From: Virgibacillus halotolerans
GTDB taxonomy: Bacteria > Bacillota > Bacilli > Bacillales > Amphibacillaceae
DNA length: 64,000 nucleotides
Direction: 5' to 3'
NCBI RefSeq assembly: GCF_016908515.1
Contig: NZ_JAFBEA010000001.1
Span: forward strand, 496,001 to 560,000
In this document: positions 1 through 7,669 of the stretch, one piece after another
Numbering within the stretch: the first letter of the stretch is position 1
Layout: each line of letters opens with the position of its first letter
Made by a program: the position numbers and the translations under genes
Notes under the pieces: generated by a model
The model's input: the letters and a program-made list of their open reading frames with translations, nothing else
The model's database searches: none
What the model was told of the DNA's origin: nothing

Positions 1-2
1 AT

Positions 3-128
3 GCGATTCGTGAGTTTGAGATCAGAGTAACCGGAGGATTTGCGTATTACTTTTTAATATGCGTGACACTTGTAACAGTTGGAGCATTAGGGGAAATTAT
101 TGATTTGGTAATTGATTTATTCAAATAA
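3..128 (+). CDS. C-terminal end of a small membrane protein (5' end outside window)
   Basis: An open frame enters from the window edge and stops at TAA 126-128. Its visible 41 residues contain a hydrophobic stretch (FAYYFLICVTLVTVGALG) followed by an amphipathic tail ending in DLFK, so it probably has one membrane segment. The start is not visible. Function unknown. Confidence 0.5.
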   Translation, partial: AIREFEIRVTGGFAYYFLICVTLVTVGALGEIIDLVIDLFK

Positions 129-178
129 GATGACGATTTTAATTAAAATACTAATGATTTAGACTAGGAGGAATTAGA

Positions 179-364
179 ATGAAATTTAATATTGAGGAAA
201 CGAAAAACCTATTAAACCATGACAGTCAAAGCATTATCTTTAATGCTGCAGGTAGGGAGATTATTAAGCTCAGTCCTAATGGGGATATATTCGTAAATGG
301 CAAACTAGTGGAAAACGATAAAGAAGTGGTGGAAGGCATGAGGGAACTGATAACTAATTCATAG
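179..364 (+). CDS. Small phage protein with an NGDIFVNGK-type motif
   Basis: 61 aa, with a strong GGAGGAA SD before ATG. The C-terminal half (IIKLSPNGDIFVNGKLVEN followed by a short acidic helix) matches a small module I associate with many short phage proteins. A related 'GRVLINGKQVRDVDDAQEMF' tail occurs in the gene at 19540 of this window. Function unknown. It ends in TAG, showing that amber is used as a normal terminator in this phage. Confidence 0.8.
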   Translation: MKFNIEETKNLLNHDSQSIIFNAAGREIIKLSPNGDIFVNGKLVENDKEVVEGMRELITNS

Positions 365-408
365 TTAGTATAATCGAGTCTCAATCTAATTTTTGAGGAG
401 TGATGGAA

Positions 409-696
409 ATGAAGGGCGATACTTTTAAAGATAAATATTGGGATGAAAAATTACAAATATATTGGGCTGGATATAATGGATGTGAGTACATAGCATATAA
501 AGGATCACATCAAATATTTGAATATCCAACATGGGAGTATCCAAGTCCACCATCTAGGATAATTCAACACAATGAAAGGATCGAGAGTGAAGATGATTTT
601 GAGAGTGCATTAGATAGTAGAGAGTGGTATACAGCACATTATACAAAATCAATTGATGAGTCTTTTAACTTAGATTTTACAGGCGACTCTAAATAA
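409..696 (+). CDS. Hypothetical phage protein, paralogue of 1114-1353
   Basis: 95 aa from the ATG at 409, chosen because GAGGAG at 395-400 gives an 8-nt spacing; GTG 400 and ATG 403 are too close. It shares a common plan with the protein at 1114: an aromatic WxGxNGxEYI segment, then a QIxEY segment, then P-rich P(S)SxxI, then an acidic ESxxxxxALxxxxWY end. Function unknown. Confidence 0.8.
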   Translation: MKGDTFKDKYWDEKLQIYWAGYNGCEYIAYKGSHQIFEYPTWEYPSPPSRIIQHNERIESEDDFESALDSREWYTAHYTKSIDESFNLDFTGDSK

Positions 697-709
697 AACA
701 CAGATTTTA
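694..709 (+). repeat. Intergenic dyad TAAAA-N6-TTTTA
   Basis: TAAAA (overlapping the TAA stop of the upstream gene), six variable bases, then TTTTA, ending just before the SD of the next gene. One of a family described at 2903. Confidence 0.7.
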
Positions 710-721
710 CTTGAAGGAAAG

Positions 722-1072
722 ATGGTGAGTAAAATATTTAATATAAAATTGCCTATTACCTACAATAGCTTCAATCATGAATTTGATATGGAGGTAGGAG
801 AAGTCGAAGGTATGTTGTTTATAACAAAAATTAAAACCAGAAAGCAACGCAACTACAGGACACTTAAACAATTCTATAGAGAAGTAAATAACATTAAAGT
901 AAACAAGGTTGACGAGATGCTTGAATCTTTTAGTAGGTCTGAGAAAGACATTTATAAGCAGCTTGAAGATGAGGATAACTTAATTGAAAAACTTGGTATT
1001 GATAAAACAAAAGTTGCTGAATTTTTCAAGGAGGAATTAATTAAAGAAATCAAAGAGAAGGTGTTTAGATAG
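722..1072 (+). CDS. Hypothetical basic/charged phage protein
   Basis: 116 aa; the SD GAAGGAAAG lies just upstream of ATG. The N-terminal half looks beta-rich (KLPITYNSFNHEFDMEVGEV), the C-terminal half is helical and highly charged (K/E rich), ending in EEL(I)KEIKEKVFR. No motif recognised. Ends in TAG. Confidence 0.8.
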   Translation: MVSKIFNIKLPITYNSFNHEFDMEVGEVEGMLFITKIKTRKQRNYRTLKQFYREVNNIKVNKVDEMLESFSRSEKDIYKQLEDEDNLIEKLGIDKTKVAEFFKEELIKEIKEKVFR

Positions 1073-1113
1073 CCAGATACAATTACGGTTTTAATGGGAA
1101 AGGATGTGTTAAG

Positions 1114-1353
1114 GTGTCTGACTCTAATCAATTTGATGATAGAAATAAAGTATTTTGGCTAGGTGTAAACGGAATGGAGTATATTTCATGGGAAAATTCG
1201 CGGCAAATTATTGAATATGACCCATATTATCATCCATTACCTTCAAGTGTTATTCATTATCAAAAAAGGATTAATTCAGAAAGCGATATGTATGAAGCTC
1301 TAGAAAATGGCGCTTGGTATCAAATTGAAGGACTCAAACTGATAAATCAGTGA
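1114..1353 (+). CDS. Hypothetical phage protein, paralogue of 409-696
   Basis: 79 aa from GTG 1114, with GGGAAAGGATG upstream at good spacing. It shares with the 409 protein the order WxGxNGxEYI, RQIIEY, P-S-S-x-I, SEsDmyeALe and a terminal WYQ. Two divergent copies separated by one gene suggest local duplication. Function unknown. Confidence 0.8.
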   Translation: MSDSNQFDDRNKVFWLGVNGMEYISWENSRQIIEYDPYYHPLPSSVIHYQKRINSESDMYEALENGAWYQIEGLKLINQ

Positions 1354-1391
1354 TTGTTACTGATGGTTTTAAATAGAAAGGAGTTAGAGAA

Positions 1392-1790
1392 ATGAAAAGC
1401 ACAAAAGAAGAACGCATTGAAGTGGTAAATAAGCTAATCAAATTCATATCAGAACGTGGTCGAAAATTCTTTTACTCAAGCAGCACAGTGAATATGGATA
1501 ATGTTGATAGCATTGCATTCATGAAATTAATAAATGGTCGTATTTATTTCGTTGATGATTACACACGAAGAGAGATTGCTGTAATAAATAATTATCGAGA
1601 TTGGAACGGATTTAGTCATGGTGGAACACTTAGGGCTTTGATAATAGACTTCGCAGAATTTATCCGAACTGGTAAATACACTAATGGAAACAATGGTTAC
1701 GGTGGACTGTACTGCCCCCACTGGGGTCATAGCGACGAGATTCAGCGGGAAATAATTGATTATGCAAAAGAGATTGGGTATTTAAAATGA
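1392..1790 (+). CDS. Hypothetical phage protein
   Basis: 132 aa with SD AAAGGAG before ATG. The order is a lysine-rich helix (about residues 1-30), an aromatic and Asp-rich middle (GRIYFVDDYTRREIAVINNY), a Gly-rich stretch (GNNGYGGLYCPHWG) and a C-terminal helix. It resembles a family I recognise only as conserved phage hypotheticals. No catalytic motif identified. Confidence 0.82.
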   Translation: MKSTKEERIEVVNKLIKFISERGRKFFYSSSTVNMDNVDSIAFMKLINGRIYFVDDYTRREIAVINNYRDWNGFSHGGTLRALIIDFAEFIRTGKYTNGNNGYGGLYCPHWGHSDEIQREIIDYAKEIGYLK

Positions 1791-1821
1791 CAAAATGAAA
1801 CCTTAGAAAGAAGGGTATTTG

Positions 1822-1965
1822 ATGGATGAGCTAACTATTTCTGACATTGAAGCGGAAGTACAAGAACGAATGGAAACGCTGGAAAGACAGGATAGACACG
1901 AACGTTTGAATGAATTGCAATTATTTATGGATTGGCTATTATGTGGCGACGATTACACGGGTTGA
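1822..1965 (+). CDS. Small acidic phage protein
   Basis: 47 aa, starting at ATG 1822 behind GAAGAAGGG, stop TGA. Mostly helical and charged (SDIEAEVQERMETLERQD), ending LLCGDDYTG. Function unknown. Confidence 0.65.
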   Translation: MDELTISDIEAEVQERMETLERQDRHERLNELQLFMDWLLCGDDYTG

Positions 1966-2020
1966 TTATATTTCCGATCAAATTTTCGTTTTAAAGAATT
2001 TAAAGAGGGAGTAAAAACAG

Positions 2021-2221
2021 ATGAAGACCATTACAGGGAAAGTGAACTTTGTGCTACAAGCATATTCTTTTCAAGATTTTCTTCAACATATGGACAGATA
2101 TAACTGTGAGGTGCTTGATATTAAACGATCATTCACCTCTTATATAGTGACTGTCAAAGGAACAAATGAAAACTTAAATCACGCGAGATGGTTTTTCAAG
2201 CACTGCGGATCTATTATTTAA
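2021..2221 (+). CDS. Hypothetical phage protein
   Basis: 66 aa with SD AGAGGGAG before ATG. Alternating hydrophobic beta-like segments (ITGKVNFVLQAYSFQDFLQH, YIVTVKGT) suggest a small alpha/beta domain. Function unknown. Confidence 0.75.
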   Translation: MKTITGKVNFVLQAYSFQDFLQHMDRYNCEVLDIKRSFTSYIVTVKGTNENLNHARWFFKHCGSII

Positions 2222-2282
2222 TCATAGCTAAATAGTTTATGTTATAAACTCCCCATTTTAATAAGAAAGGAGATTGAGAGTG

Positions 2283-2444
2283 ATGCATAGGATTGTAAAC
2301 ATTCCTTTGAGCAACACTTACGGAAATGTAACTGCAATCAGAGATAGCGACAAGTTTTTCCTGCTACTAGATGACTACTCAAGTACTGATAGAGTTGAAA
2401 TTAGTGCAGAGTTGTTTTGGATGATTGAAAGCGAGTTTAATTAA
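2283..2444 (+). CDS. Small hypothetical phage protein
   Basis: 53 aa, start ATG 2283 behind AAAGGAGATT; a GTG at 2280 is closer to the SD and less likely. Sequence begins MHRIVNIPLSNTYGNVTAI and ends FWMIESEFN. Function unknown. Confidence 0.65.
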   Translation: MHRIVNIPLSNTYGNVTAIRDSDKFFLLLDDYSSTDRVEISAELFWMIESEFN

Positions 2445-2477
2445 AAGAAGAATTATATCCTAAAAGGAGAGATGTTA

Positions 2478-2717
2478 ATGGATGATGCTAAGACAATTAC
2501 CGTGGTGACTGGAGATGATTGGTCAGGAGTTTATATCGATGGACTGTTAGACAGAGAGGGTCACTCTATTGATTGCAGCGACATGCTTGAAATTATCGAT
2601 AGCTACAAGTGCTTTAAGAACGTTGCAGATTATGAGATCGACTTGGAGTATCTAGAAGATCTAGGGAGTTTACCTTATAAATTCGAAGATATTCCAAAGG
2701 AAAAGTTATTTAAATAA
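2478..2717 (+). CDS. Small acidic phage protein
   Basis: 79 aa from ATG 2478 (the ATG at 2472 touches the SD AAAGGAGAG). Very acidic (DDAKTITVVTGDDW, YEIDLEYLEDLG), with a WSGVYIDGLL segment. Function unknown. Confidence 0.75.
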   Translation: MDDAKTITVVTGDDWSGVYIDGLLDREGHSIDCSDMLEIIDSYKCFKNVADYEIDLEYLEDLGSLPYKFEDIPKEKLFK

Positions 2718-2729
2718 AACTCTGTTTTA
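2715..2729 (+). repeat. Intergenic dyad TAAAA-N5-TTTTA
   Basis: Same family as 2903 but with a five-base centre; the dyad extends to TAAAAC-TCT-GTTTTA. It overlaps the stop codon and is followed by AAGGAAAGG. Confidence 0.6.
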
Positions 2730-2751
2730 ATAAGGAAAGGATGAGTAAAAG

Positions 2752-2901
2752 TTGAATCAATATGAAGGACTAGAAAGTTTATTCAAACAGATGGAGTCAG
2801 AATTGCGTTATTTAAAGCCAGCCGAAAAGCAAAGTGTAAAGAAGTTTATGATATTCGCCTTTGAACGTGGAGAGAGTTCGACAATCAAAAAGTATTTATA
2901 A
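2752..2901 (+). CDS. Small hypothetical phage protein
   Basis: 49 aa from TTG 2752, with GGAAAGGATG upstream. Helical throughout (LFKQMESELRYLKPAEKQ), ending STIKKYL. Function unknown; the start codon is the least certain part. Confidence 0.6.
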   Translation: MNQYEGLESLFKQMESELRYLKPAEKQSVKKFMIFAFERGESSTIKKYL

Positions 2902-2902
2902 T

Positions 2903-2918
2903 TAAAATACATATTTTA
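2903..2918 (+). repeat. Intergenic dyad TAAAA-N6-TTTTA (type copy)
   Basis: A perfect 5-bp dyad with centre TACATA, extended to TTAAAAT/ATTTTAA, followed by TGGGAGG. Exact TAAAA-N6-TTTTA copies start at 694, 2903, 9460, 15815, 18596, 21243 and 28356. Near copies (one or two mismatches, still N6) start at 2245, 7639, 13952, 16612, 17106 and 19064; a copy with N5 starts at 2715. The six central bases differ in every copy, and most copies sit between a stop codon and the next SD. As RNA it would be a weak hexaloop hairpin; as DNA it looks like an operator-type dyad. Function unknown. Confidence 0.75.
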
Positions 2919-2934
2919 ATGGGAGGTTAAGCAG

Positions 2935-3201
2935 ATGAAAAAAGTAGTAAATGGACTTCTATTTGACACAAGCCAATCGACTCATATCGCAAAATACAAG
3001 GATACTATAAAACATAAAAACATGGTAGGAACATTCGATTTAACCACAGAGTACGATTTGTATAAGACAAAAAACGACAGATGGTTTGAAGTGGCGCAAA
3101 GATTTAATAAACTCAATGTGCTGAATGATGATCAGGTCAAAAAACTTCTTGTAGACAATCCCTGCATTTACATGGAGCATTTCACTATAGAGGAAGGATG
3201 A
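2935..3201 (+). CDS. Hypothetical phage protein
   Basis: 88 aa, SD GGGAGG before ATG. Sequence runs MKKVVNGLLFDTSQSTHIAK, then a TEYDLYKTKNDRWFEVAQ segment and a C-terminal helix. The pattern (short beta hairpin, then 'DLYKTKNxRWF') resembles conserved small phage proteins. Function unknown. Confidence 0.78.
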   Translation: MKKVVNGLLFDTSQSTHIAKYKDTIKHKNMVGTFDLTTEYDLYKTKNDRWFEVAQRFNKLNVLNDDQVKKLLVDNPCIYMEHFTIEEG

Positions 3202-3207
3202 ATAAAC

Positions 3208-3408
3208 ATGCCAAATTATCTAAAGAACATTGACCAAATGGACGAATTAGGGAATGCCTTTGAAGAAAGAAAGTCTGTCACAATCAACATTTACGGAAAG
3301 AAGATTCAGGTTTATGCATTTACGACATTAGAAGAAATCGAGGAAGAGTATGGCACAAATTTAGATATGATTGACATCTTCAGAGCAGACTGGAAAGTAA
3401 ACGAATGA
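3208..3408 (+). CDS. Hypothetical phage protein
   Basis: 66 aa, SD GAGGAAGG before ATG. Predicted beta-alpha (SVTINIYGKKIQVYAFTTLE) with an acidic end. Its TGA overlaps the ATG of the next gene (ATGA), suggesting translational coupling. Confidence 0.75.
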   Translation: MPNYLKNIDQMDELGNAFEERKSVTINIYGKKIQVYAFTTLEEIEEEYGTNLDMIDIFRADWKVNE

Positions 3409-3584
3409 GACAAGAAATCAAATCTAGACACAGGGGCTGTGATAGATGCGCTCTCAAATGTGAAAACCCTATAACCATAACTGTATATAGTAAAACAATT
3501 CGAGGTCACAAAGACTGCATGCACTATATGAGGAATCAAATAGTTCAAGAATATAAGATTAAACAAAAACTAGGAGGAAATTAA
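3405..3584 (+). CDS. Small Cys-rich phage protein, possible zinc ribbon
   Basis: 59 aa, starting at the ATG overlapping the previous stop. Cysteines in CDRCALKC, then KDC after about 23 residues with nearby histidines, could hold one zinc ion. Basic at both ends. Function unknown; a DNA- or RNA-binding role would be inference. Confidence 0.68.
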   Translation: MRQEIKSRHRGCDRCALKCENPITITVYSKTIRGHKDCMHYMRNQIVQEYKIKQKLGGN

Positions 3585-3770
3585 ATGCTTAAATTCGATA
3601 ACATATCAATTGAATACAATTATGAAACTTTAGAAATGGCTAGAGGTAAAGTTAATCCAATCGCAATTGAAGATGAAAGAGATGGCGAGGACACGATTGA
3701 ATTGACACTGGATCAAGCAAAATGGTTACGAGATAACATCAATTACATAATTAAGAGATTAGAAGACTAG
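3585..3770 (+). CDS. Small phage protein
   Basis: 61 aa; its SD AGGAGGAAA lies inside the end of the previous gene. Acidic in the middle (IAIEDERDGEDTIELTLDQA), then a helix AKWLRDNINYIIKRLED. Function unknown. Ends TAG AGG TGA. Confidence 0.75.
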   Translation: MLKFDNISIEYNYETLEMARGKVNPIAIEDERDGEDTIELTLDQAKWLRDNINYIIKRLED

Positions 3771-3782
3771 AGGTGATTAAAT

Positions 3783-4529
3783 ATGCACAAGACGTTCAAA
3801 GAAGACAAGATTTGGATGCACAGCTCAAAGAAAAAAGGATATAGATGGTGGCTACATTGGGGCAAGACAGCTTGGCATTATGAAGGATATCTCGGCAAGA
3901 ACGCGAATCACAACACCATTAGTTGCAACTTAGGCGGAGAAGAGAATGATATTCAAGTTCACTTTGGTATCAAGAGGCTATTCAACTTTTATTTCGGTGT
4001 AGAAGACTTCTTTCCGCGTAAATTAATGAGCAAACTATTTGGCTATGATTCTAGAATGTATGGAATTAGCCTGTTTGAAGAATACATTAGTATTGAGTTT
4101 CACCGAGATGATATGGGATATAGCGAAGGTTGGCGTGGATATCACAAGATGATTGATTGGAAAAGTATATTATTCGGTAAGCAGAAATTTGATAAGGAAG
4201 AATTAGGTGAATACGGTGTCTATGTAGATATGCCTGAAGGCAAATATCCGGCTAAAGTCAAGATGTTTAAATCAACATGGACACGTAAAAGATTTATTAA
4301 ACCAATTGAAATGATTCGAGGAGATATCACTCCTGCTATAGCCATACCAATTCCCGGTAAAGGTGAGAATGCTCACGACATAGGTGATGATGCTATTTAT
4401 TCATCAACAATTCCGGCAGATTCGCCTCAAGAAGCAGCGGAAGAACTGGCTGAAAGTGTAATGGAGACTAGAAGGAAATATGCAAATGAAAGTTGGGTTC
4501 CACGGGATGGATTCGAGGTGAACAAATGA
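3783..4529 (+). CDS. Conserved phage protein of unknown function
   Basis: 248 aa. The N-terminal 150 residues are rich in Trp, Tyr and His (KKGYRWWLHWGKTAWHYEG; ISLFEEYISIEFHRDD; GYSEGWRGYHKMIDWKSILF). Then come a P/I-rich stretch (TPAIAIPIPGKGENAHDIGD) and a C-terminal helix. I recognise the general type from other Bacillus phages but no function. It overlaps the next gene by 4 nt (ATGA). Confidence 0.82.
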   Translation: MHKTFKEDKIWMHSSKKKGYRWWLHWGKTAWHYEGYLGKNANHNTISCNLGGEENDIQVHFGIKRLFNFYFGVEDFFPRKLMSKLFGYDSRMYGISLFEEYISIEFHRDDMGYSEGWRGYHKMIDWKSILFGKQKFDKEELGEYGVYVDMPEGKYPAKVKMFKSTWTRKRFIKPIEMIRGDITPAIAIPIPGKGENAHDIGDDAIYSSTIPADSPQEAAEELAESVMETRRKYANESWVPRDGFEVNK

Positions 4530-5182
4530 AGATATTTTCATTCTTTAAATTCTACTATTACGTAATCACAAATAACTCTAAACAATACAGTTTGGCAATG
4601 AACTCTCAATCTTTTACCATTATCGCCATGACACCTGTGGTATTAATGACGACCTCTTTAATCTTAACTGGAATACTTATTTCTTTAGAGGTAATGTTAC
4701 TCAACTTTTTATTAATACCATTATTTGTGCTAAATTTATTTTTCGTGATGACTGTAGGTGATGAGGGGCATGTGTTGAAGTGGAAGAAAGAATCTGAGCG
4801 CATACAAGCTAGAAGAGATGAGATAGAGCGAGAACTGGAACGTAAAAGAAGAGAGCAAGAAAGAATCGAACGAGAAAGAGAGCGGTTAAGAAGTCGGAGG
4901 GAGCTTGATGAAGAGTTTAACAGATTGTGGCAGGAATATATGGAGGCAAAAGAACAATATCAGCGAGACTATCAACAAGGACAGCGCAGGAGTCACTTCA
5001 ATATAGACAGAAACATGAAAAATGCTATGCATCTACTAGGACTAAACGAGGGATTCACAAAGAAAGATGTTAAATCTGGCTACAGGAAAATGTCTAAGAT
5101 ACATCATCCAGACGTTGGCGGATTAGAAGAAAACTTTAAACGACTAAATGTAGCCTATCAATATATAATGGATAGAATTTAA
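4526..5182 (+). CDS. Membrane-anchored J-domain protein
   Basis: 218 aa from ATG 4526 (SD GAGGTG). Residues about 30-75 form two hydrophobic segments. Residues about 85-150 are an Arg/Glu-rich coiled coil. The C-terminal 55 residues are a J-domain with the diagnostic HPD triad at residues 194-196 (KIHHPDVGG) preceded by a KSGYRKMSK helix. J-domains stimulate DnaK ATPase, so this protein may recruit the host Hsp70 to the membrane or to a phage complex; the client is unknown. It overlaps the upstream gene, implying coupled expression. Confidence 0.88.
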   Translation: MKIFSFFKFYYYVITNNSKQYSLAMNSQSFTIIAMTPVVLMTTSLILTGILISLEVMLLNFLLIPLFVLNLFFVMTVGDEGHVLKWKKESERIQARRDEIERELERKRREQERIERERERLRSRRELDEEFNRLWQEYMEAKEQYQRDYQQGQRRSHFNIDRNMKNAMHLLGLNEGFTKKDVKSGYRKMSKIHHPDVGGLEENFKRLNVAYQYIMDRI

Positions 5183-5194
5183 GGAGGAAATCAG

Positions 5195-5500
5195 ATGAAG
5201 TCATTTGATTGTACAGTAGAAAGAATAGATAAGTATATTGTGGAGTTTGACACAGATGTAATCAATGAGGAGTGGATGGAAGAGTTTCGAGAGTTTATGT
5301 ATGATTTTTACACCTTAGAGGAACACGCAGAACATATCGCACAACATAGAGCAAGATTCGGTGGAAAGTTTATAGAAGGCTATGGATTTACTTTAGAAAA
5401 CGGTAAAACACCATATTGGGCAGATGAAGATCGCGTAAATAAATCTATCAACATCAAGATTATCAGTGACGACAATGAGGCTTATGTCGATATTAAGTAA
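5195..5500 (+). CDS. Hypothetical acidic phage protein
   Basis: 101 aa, SD AAGGAGG before ATG. Contains EEWMEEFREFMYDFYTLEEH and several His residues (EEHAEHIAQHRARF), ending in a beta-like INIKIISDDNEAYVDIK. Function unknown. Confidence 0.8.
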   Translation: MKSFDCTVERIDKYIVEFDTDVINEEWMEEFREFMYDFYTLEEHAEHIAQHRARFGGKFIEGYGFTLENGKTPYWADEDRVNKSINIKIISDDNEAYVDIK

Positions 5501-5512
5501 GGAGTTGAACTA

Positions 5513-6079
5513 ATGAAGGAAGAAATCAAATTTCTAAAAGAATTGCAAGATGAATTAAAATATCAAAGTGAATATGACTATGACTCACAGGCATCACCAC
5601 GTTTCTGGACGATTATGGATTATAGAACCGTACCTACACATCCTGAATACGGAATGGAGCGAATGTCCTATTATCACAATGATGGAGACCATACAGAGTT
5701 TGAGACAATAGCTGAGTTAAAAGAATATTTGACAGATTATTACTTAGATGATAGTAAAGATGACTTGCTGGCAAACTTAATAGCAGATCCTGATGCGAGT
5801 CTCGATGGATTATGGGAGTATGTAACATATTTCCTTAACGATGATGGGTATTTTGATGAATGTCCAGTCAAGGAAGAGGAGTTTATCGCACCAAATACAA
5901 TGTTTTTAACTAAGGAAGAAGCAAAGAATCATCTTAGAGTTAATCATTATCACTATTCGTCCAAAGCACATACATACGCAATGACAGCTTGGAGAGCACC
6001 AAAGGTTGCTAAGCTACTAGATATATTAGAGACATTCGATTGGGATTCAGTAGGAGATGATACGAATGGTATGGGTTAG
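5513..6079 (+). CDS. Conserved phage protein of unknown function
   Basis: 188 aa, SD AAGGAG before ATG. Strongly acidic and aromatic. A C-terminal segment (FLTKEEAKNHLRVNHYHYS ... AHTYAMTAWRAPKVAKLL) looks like a conserved block I have seen in other phage hypotheticals. No catalytic motif assigned. Overlaps the next gene. Confidence 0.82.
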   Translation: MKEEIKFLKELQDELKYQSEYDYDSQASPRFWTIMDYRTVPTHPEYGMERMSYYHNDGDHTEFETIAELKEYLTDYYLDDSKDDLLANLIADPDASLDGLWEYVTYFLNDDGYFDECPVKEEEFIAPNTMFLTKEEAKNHLRVNHYHYSSKAHTYAMTAWRAPKVAKLLDILETFDWDSVGDDTNGMG

Positions 6080-6317
6080 TATAGTTACTGTTGCGTATTT
6101 AATAGTTGGTCTCACTTATGCCCACAAGACAATAAAGGGATTAGAGAAGATAGTTGACAGCTACGAAGCAGGAGAGGAATTGTCCGAAAGCGAAAATGAA
6201 CTATTAGATGAACTTAATGATGTCAATAAAATGATCGGAAATTCTGTTCTAATTATATCTGTGGGTGCCACGTTTTTCTGGTTACCGATATTTATATTTG
6301 ATCGATTTAGTAAATAA
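6066..6317 (+). CDS. Small membrane protein
   Basis: 83 aa from ATG 6066, placed by TAGGAG at 6051-6056. Two hydrophobic segments (VWVSIVTVAYLIVGLTYA and VLIISVGATFFWLPIFIF) flank an acidic soluble loop. Function unknown. Confidence 0.72.
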   Translation: MVWVSIVTVAYLIVGLTYAHKTIKGLEKIVDSYEAGEELSESENELLDELNDVNKMIGNSVLIISVGATFFWLPIFIFDRFSK

Positions 6318-6334
6318 TTTAAGGAGGAGAAGAG

Positions 6335-6703
6335 ATGAAAATATTAACTGACTATGACCAATTGGTTGGAAAAACAATAGCATTTGCACATATGGCTCAA
6401 TTTGCAGATCAAATAACACTTGCTACGACAGATAATGAGGTGTTAATGGCAGATATGGAGAGTGTAGACGAGTCTCTTCATGATAAGGAAATTACTGTAT
6501 ATAGTGAAGGAATGGTAATGAACAGGTTAAATTATGAACCCTATCTTAGAAAAAAGTTGAGTGAAATTGGTGTGTTTGATTTAGAAGCATATAAAGAAGA
6601 ACGGCAAAAGCAAATGGAAGAAGCTAAACGAAAAAGAGAAGAACAGAAGAAGATAAATGAAATTAAAGAATTTGAGAGACTTAAGAAAAAATTTGAAGGT
6701 TGA
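6335..6703 (+). CDS. Hypothetical phage protein with a coiled-coil tail
   Basis: 122 aa, SD AAGGAGGAG. The N-terminal domain (ILTDYDQLVGKTIAFAHMAQ, ITLATTDNEVLMADME) looks alpha/beta; the last 40 residues are a Lys/Glu coiled coil. Function unknown. Confidence 0.8.
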   Translation: MKILTDYDQLVGKTIAFAHMAQFADQITLATTDNEVLMADMESVDESLHDKEITVYSEGMVMNRLNYEPYLRKKLSEIGVFDLEAYKEERQKQMEEAKRKREEQKKINEIKEFERLKKKFEG

Positions 6704-6733
6704 TTCAGATTCTGACAGAAGAGGAAGAAAGGG

Positions 6734-7123
6734 ATGACAAGAATAGAAAATCAATTAGACTATAACGAAATCGTACAATTTATGAAAGAATTTGAGGTCG
6801 ATTTACTTAACAGATTTGGAGAGTTAATTATTGATGAACCTACAAGTACATATGCATGTATCAACAATTGTAAAGATATTGATGAGGTAAAAACACGAGT
6901 GGTGTACAATCTTTGTCGTCCCATTGGTAAGGGTTTGGATGCTACGCCAGCAAAAAGGTTGTTGAACAGGTTAAATAAATATTTTGATACTGACTTAACT
7001 AAAGAAGATATGCGTTTAATGTATCAAGAACTATGCTATGTACGTAAGTTAGACGAATTTAAAAGTTTCATAAAACGAGGATTTCCAATGGATGAATTGA
7101 TGATTAAACAGGAGGAAATGTAA
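6734..7123 (+). CDS. Hypothetical phage protein
   Basis: 129 aa, SD GAGGAAGAAAGGG. All-helical. It contains a segment resembling conserved phage proteins (TRVVYNLCRPIGKGLDATPA, AKRLLNRLNKYFDTDLTKED). Function unknown. Confidence 0.8.
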   Translation: MTRIENQLDYNEIVQFMKEFEVDLLNRFGELIIDEPTSTYACINNCKDIDEVKTRVVYNLCRPIGKGLDATPAKRLLNRLNKYFDTDLTKEDMRLMYQELCYVRKLDEFKSFIKRGFPMDELMIKQEEM

Positions 7124-7282
7124 ATGAGTATGCAGCAAGGAGCAAGGACAGTGGATGAATTGCTAGATGTAATTAAACCATTGGCTAAAGAAATGATTGA
7201 ATTCAATGATTGTGGCAATGTTGTCAGAGAGATCGAAATCTATGTAGATAGAGATGGAGACTTTGTTATTACAAGCGATTAA
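7124..7282 (+). CDS. Small hypothetical phage protein
   Basis: 52 aa from ATG 7124, SD CAGGAGGAAATG. Helix (RTVDELLDVIKPLAKEMIEF) then a beta-like end (EIEIYVDRDGDFVITSD). Function unknown. Confidence 0.65.
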   Translation: MSMQQGARTVDELLDVIKPLAKEMIEFNDCGNVVREIEIYVDRDGDFVITSD

Positions 7283-7299
7283 AAAGGGAGGTATGAGTA

Positions 7300-7641
7300 T
7301 TGTATTTAGATAAGTTTCCGGTAACAACAAAAAGAGATGAATATAGAGTTATATTAAAAGAGAGAAGAGACTCACTTTTTGGCAAGTTCCTACATGCCGA
7401 AGTCTACCTGAGACTACCATCTCGCTTTACAAAGAAGTCAAAGTGGAAAAAGGTATCAGGATATGCGCCACTGCATAAAGAAGGATGGTGGAAAGATGAG
7501 TTTTATCGTGGTAGATATGTAGAATTGGCAAAGGTAGCAGTTAAAGACTATGAGGACTGGCTGATTGAACAGGAAGAGAAATCACGATCTCACGAACAAG
7601 GCATAAAAGATTGGAAGAGTTGGGATGGAGATATGCGTTAA
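7300..7641 (+). CDS. Hypothetical basic phage protein
   Basis: 113 aa from TTG 7300, SD GGGAGG. Rich in Trp, Lys and Arg (SRFTKKSKWKKVSGYAPLHK, EGWWKDEFYRGRYVELAKVA). Function unknown. Confidence 0.78.
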   Translation: MYLDKFPVTTKRDEYRVILKERRDSLFGKFLHAEVYLRLPSRFTKKSKWKKVSGYAPLHKEGWWKDEFYRGRYVELAKVAVKDYEDWLIEQEEKSRSHEQGIKDWKSWDGDMR

Positions 7642-7654
7642 AATCAAACATTTA
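7639..7654 (+). repeat. Intergenic dyad, variant TAAAA-N6-ATTTA
   Basis: TAAAA, centre TCAAAC, ATTTA, followed by TTGGAGG. One mismatch in the right arm; it overlaps the TAA stop. Confidence 0.5.
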
Positions 7655-7669
7655 TTGGAGGTGAGGATA

